A stretch of DNA of 64,000 bases from Alloactinosynnema sp. L-07 (lineage in GTDB: Bacteria > Actinomycetota > Actinomycetes > Mycobacteriales > Pseudonocardiaceae): assembly GCF_900070365.1 (NCBI RefSeq), contig NZ_LN850107.1:3100001-3164000 (forward strand), written 5' to 3'. This document shows positions 61,848 through 64,000 of this stretch, piece by piece. How positions within the stretch are numbered: position 1 is the stretch's first letter; each line of letters opens with the position of its first letter. The notes beneath the pieces were generated by a model. It saw only the letters and a program-made list of their open reading frames with translations. It had not been told where the DNA came from and did no database searches. A program made the translations under genes and the position numbers.

Positions 61848-62327
61848 AACGTCGAGGTGACTCCCCTGCCGGGCATCGGCACGCGCCAGGACTTCGAGCT
61901 GCGCTCCGGACGGCGGATCGGGGTGATCGCGCACCGCGACGGCCACACCGACCTGATCGTGTCCAAGCAGGACGATCCCGACTCGTGTGTCGCGTCGATC
62001 CCGATGACCCCCGAGGAGTCGAGCACGCTCGCGGGCCTGCTCGGCGCGCCGCATCTGGTCGTGCGGCTCGAAGAGCAGCACAAGGAAGTCACCGGGATCA
62101 CCACCCGGCAGCTCCCGATCGTGCCCGGGTCGCCGTTCGACGATCGCACGCTCGGCGACACCGCGCTGCGCACCCGCACGGCCGTGTCCGTGGTGGCGGT
62201 CGTCCGCGGCGGCACCGTGCACCCGTCGCCCACGCCGGACTTCCGGTTCGTCGGTGGCGACCTGCTGGTCACCGTCGGCACCACCGATGGCCTGGCCGCC
62301 GCGGCGGATCTGCTGGAAACCGGCTGA
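61845..62327 (+). CDS. khtT: TrkA_C domain regulator of a K+/H+ antiporter (KhtT-like)
   Basis: 160 residues. The N-terminal half (VEVTPLPGIGTRQDFELRSG) is the KhtT/YhaT N-terminal domain, and the C-terminal half (ITTRQLPIVPGSPFDDRTLG then FRFVGGDLLVTVGTTDGL) is a TrkA_C (RCK_C) domain that binds a nucleotide such as c-di-AMP. It controls the transporter encoded next. GTG 61845 is the leaderless start; earlier in-frame codons lie inside the divergent trpB2 promoter. Seven bases separate its stop from the transporter start. Confidence 0.85.
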   Translation: MNVEVTPLPGIGTRQDFELRSGRRIGVIAHRDGHTDLIVSKQDDPDSCVASIPMTPEESSTLAGLLGAPHLVVRLEEQHKEVTGITTRQLPIVPGSPFDDRTLGDTALRTRTAVSVVAVVRGGTVHPSPTPDFRFVGGDLLVTVGTTDGLAAAADLLETG

Positions 62328-62334
62328 GCGGCCC

Positions 62335-63504
62335 GTGCACAACCCCGCTATCGCCCTGATCGAGCTGGGCGCGGTCTTCTTCGGCCTCGGGCTGCTCGGC
62401 AGGCTCGCCTGGAAGATCGGCATCTCGCCCATCCCGCTGTACCTGGTCGGCGGCCTGGCCTTCGGCGCGGGCGGACTCATCCCACTGGAAGGCATCGAGG
62501 AGTTCGCCGAACTCGCCGGTGAGATCGGCGTGGTCCTGCTGTTGCTTCTGCTCGGCCTGGAGTACTCGGCCGACGAACTGGTGACCGGTCTGCGTCGGTC
62601 CTGGCTGGCGGGCCTGCTGGACATCGTGCTCAACGCCGCACCAGGAGTCGCGGTGGCGCTGATCCTGGGCTGGGGCCCGGTCGGAGCCATGGTGATGGCG
62701 GGAGTCACCTACATCTCGTCGTCAGGCATCATCGCCAAGGTCCTGGGCGACCTCGGGCGGCTGGGCAACCGGGAGACACCGGTCGTCCTGTCGATCCTGG
62801 TGTTCGAGGACCTGGCCATGGCCGTCTACCTGCCCATCCTCACCGCCGTCCTGGCGGGCGCGACGCTGCTGGGCGGGCTCACCGCCGTGGGGATCTCGCT
62901 GGTCGTGATCACCGTGGTACTGGTGATCGCGCTGCGCTTCGGTCGGTTCGTGTCGATGCTGGTCGACAGCCCCGAACCCGAGGTGTTCCTCCTCCGGGTG
63001 CTCGGCGCGGCTCTGCTCGTGGCGGGGGTGGCCTCGCAGCTGCAGGTCTCGGCCGCGGTGGGCGCCTTCCTGCTCGGCATCGCGATCTCCGGGTCGACCG
63101 CGGAGAACGCCACGAAGCTGCTGGAACCCCTGCGCGACCTGTTCGCGGCGATGTTCTTCGTCGTCTTCGGGCTCAACACCGACCCGTCCACCATCCCGCC
63201 GGTCCTCGCCTACGCCGTCGGCCTCGCCGTGGTGACCACGCTGACCAAGGTCGCCACCGGCTGGTGGGCCGCTCGCCGCCAGGGCATCTCCCGCATGGGC
63301 CGCGCCCGCACCGGCGCCGCCCTCGTCGCCCGCGGCGAGTTCTCCATCGTCATCGCAGGCCTCGCCGTGACCGCCGGCGCCGTCGACGGCCAACTCGCCG
63401 CCCTGGCCACGGCCTATGTCCTGCTGATGGCGATCATCGGCCCGGTCGCCGCTCGCGTGGTCGAACCGGTAGCCAACGCGCTGCGCCGAAAGACCGCGAG
63501 CTAG
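62335..63504 (+). CDS. khtU: CPA2 family K+/H+ antiporter (KhtU-like)
   Basis: 389 residues with about 12 membrane segments. LIELGAVFFGLGLLGRLAWK and LLLLLLGLEYSADELVTGL are typical for the first helices; VTYISSSGIIAKVLGDL and SILVFEDLAMAVYLPIL hold the ion-binding Asp in the ED motif, and LVARGEFSIVIAGLAV is the C-terminal signature. It exchanges K+ (or NH4+) for protons under control of the KhtT-like protein. GTG 62335 gives the family N-terminus. The TAG stop is part of the CTAG at the left end of the palindromic element. Confidence 0.87.
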   Translation: MHNPAIALIELGAVFFGLGLLGRLAWKIGISPIPLYLVGGLAFGAGGLIPLEGIEEFAELAGEIGVVLLLLLLGLEYSADELVTGLRRSWLAGLLDIVLNAAPGVAVALILGWGPVGAMVMAGVTYISSSGIIAKVLGDLGRLGNRETPVVLSILVFEDLAMAVYLPILTAVLAGATLLGGLTAVGISLVVITVVLVIALRFGRFVSMLVDSPEPEVFLLRVLGAALLVAGVASQLQVSAAVGAFLLGIAISGSTAENATKLLEPLRDLFAAMFFVVFGLNTDPSTIPPVLAYAVGLAVVTTLTKVATGWWAARRQGISRMGRARTGAALVARGEFSIVIAGLAVTAGAVDGQLAALATAYVLLMAIIGPVAARVVEPVANALRRKTAS

Positions 63505-63667
63505 TGTCCTGCACCCGAAATCCGCCACATAATTCGGCGGCCCAGCTTCCCGCTGGCCGCACGGCCGAAAAGCCCACGGACAACCAGTACGAGAACCTTC
63601 CGTCCGCACACCCAGCGGAAACCTGGACCACCGACTTATGCACCGGATTTCGGGTGCAGAACACTAG
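63501..63667. mobile_element. MITE-like palindromic element 2 (167 bp)
   Basis: Both ends read CTAGTGTYCTGCACCCGAAA (20 nt, one variable base) inward, and the arms continue to pair, with changes, to the centre. The apex holds CCACGGACAACCAGTACG, shared with element 1 at 25805 at the same distance from a shared CTGGCCGCAC block; outside the core the arms of the two elements differ. The left CTAG makes the TAG stop of the antiporter gene, the right CTAG makes the stop of the DUF1015 gene on the other strand. No transposase is present. Confidence 0.8.
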
Positions 63668-64000
63668 TTCAGGTCGGCTAGAACTAGCCCGCTGCGCGGT
63701 TTGGGCGTGAAGTAGGTGCTCTTGCGCGGCATCCGCCTGCCCGCGGCGTGGATCGTCAGCACGTCGGCGAGCGGGACCGGCGCGATCAGGATCACCGCCT
63801 CCGCGTCGGCGCCCGGCTCGCGGCCGTTCGGCAGCGTCCGCACCCGCGGACCCTCCGGGTCGATCCCGAGTGCCTTGTGCACCATCAGCTCCTCGACCAC
63901 GGCGTGATCGATGCGCGGCAGCGCGTCGACGGGATCGGTCGGCGGCAGCTCCACGACCAGTGATCGGCCGCCGCACCGGACCACGACCGTGCCCGGCACC
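63664..64000 (-). CDS. DUF1015 family protein, C-terminal part
   Basis: About 112 C-terminal residues are visible; the gene runs off the right edge. LIAPVPLADVLTIHAAGRRM then PRKSTYFTPKPRSGLVLADL is the conserved end of DUF1015, whose members are thought to be enzymes of unknown reaction (some are linked with SerC or phosphoglycerate dehydrogenase). The frame is open to the edge, and the GTG near 63999 is probably internal. The stop codon is supplied by the adjacent palindromic element. Confidence 0.85.
   Translation of the reverse strand, partial: VPGTVVVRCGGRSLVVELPPTDPVDALPRIDHAVVEELMVHKALGIDPEGPRVRTLPNGREPGADAEAVILIAPVPLADVLTIHAAGRRMPRKSTYFTPKPRSGLVLADLN

Noticed and set aside
1..64000. 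tRNA, rRNA, prophage, integrase or attachment site
   Set aside because: I looked for tRNA-like T-arm sequences, integrase motifs and phage genes and found none that I could support.

Overview
The window is high-GC actinobacterial DNA, most likely from the Pseudonocardiaceae (an Actinokineospora, Saccharothrix or Lentzea-like genome). The evidence is the strong G/C bias at codon third positions, many GTG starts, ATGA/GTGA coupled operons, leaderless promoters, a conservon-type kinase, a CebR-like glucan operon and a class F sortase. The genus is inferred; there is no rRNA here. I found no tRNA, rRNA, CRISPR array, prophage or intact transposase.

Layout. 1-6 kb: the end of an unknown gene, a two-subunit molybdenum hydroxylase of the isoquinoline oxidoreductase type (minus strand), then a shortened conservon (CvnA and CvnC only). 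6-14 kb: DinB-like protein, an endonuclease/exonuclease/phosphatase protein, a FAS1 lipoprotein, and a DUF4331 / TPR / NicO-type metal transporter / lipoprotein group; the transporter carries a loop of 31 histidines in 65 residues. 14-21.4 kb: a beta-glucan utilisation operon (GH16-CBM6 glucanase, sugar ABC importer, GH1 beta-glucosidase, LacI/CebR-like repressor) with two operators one turn-register apart. 21.6-28.2 kb: metallophosphoesterase, SDR plus aldehyde dehydrogenase, a palindromic insertion element, a small winged-helix-like gene, an HdeD-like membrane protein, and the fused remains of an FMN reductase and a flavin monooxygenase.

28.2-35.9 kb: seven overlapping minus-strand genes that form an ebo-type operon (inositol-3-phosphate synthase, EboC, epimerase-EboA fusion, EboB/TatD, EboE, EboF-like phosphodiesterase, epimerase), preceded by a large hairpin. 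36-44 kb: SulP transporter, two-component system, class F sortase with a probable substrate bearing an APETG motif, LCP ligase, SGNH hydrolase, Hrp1-like CBS protein. 44-55.4 kb: a tryptophan catabolic island. The minus strand has paaX-kynA-kynU (tryptophan to anthranilate). The plus strand has a coupled operon for aerobic anthraniloyl-CoA degradation (LLM oxidoreductase, fused anthraniloyl-CoA monooxygenase/OYE, creatininase-family hydrolase, aryl-CoA ligase, SDR, enoyl-CoA hydratase, RidA, acyl-CoA dehydrogenase). 55.4-64 kb: DUF4240, an unknown wHTH/nuclease-like protein, an ABC-F gene behind a leader peptide and attenuator, PadR plus membrane protein, TrpB2, a KhtTU-like K+/H+ antiporter, and the end of a DUF1015 gene.

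Three sequence-level signals are not explained by genes. Two palindromic elements of 166-167 bp (25805-25970 and 63501-63667) share an 18-nt core but have different arms, and each sits between convergent genes and supplies their TAG stop codons. The palindrome TCCACWGTGGA occurs eight times, in three reading frames and between genes. Large hairpins stand before the ebo operon and between the two arms of the tryptophan island.
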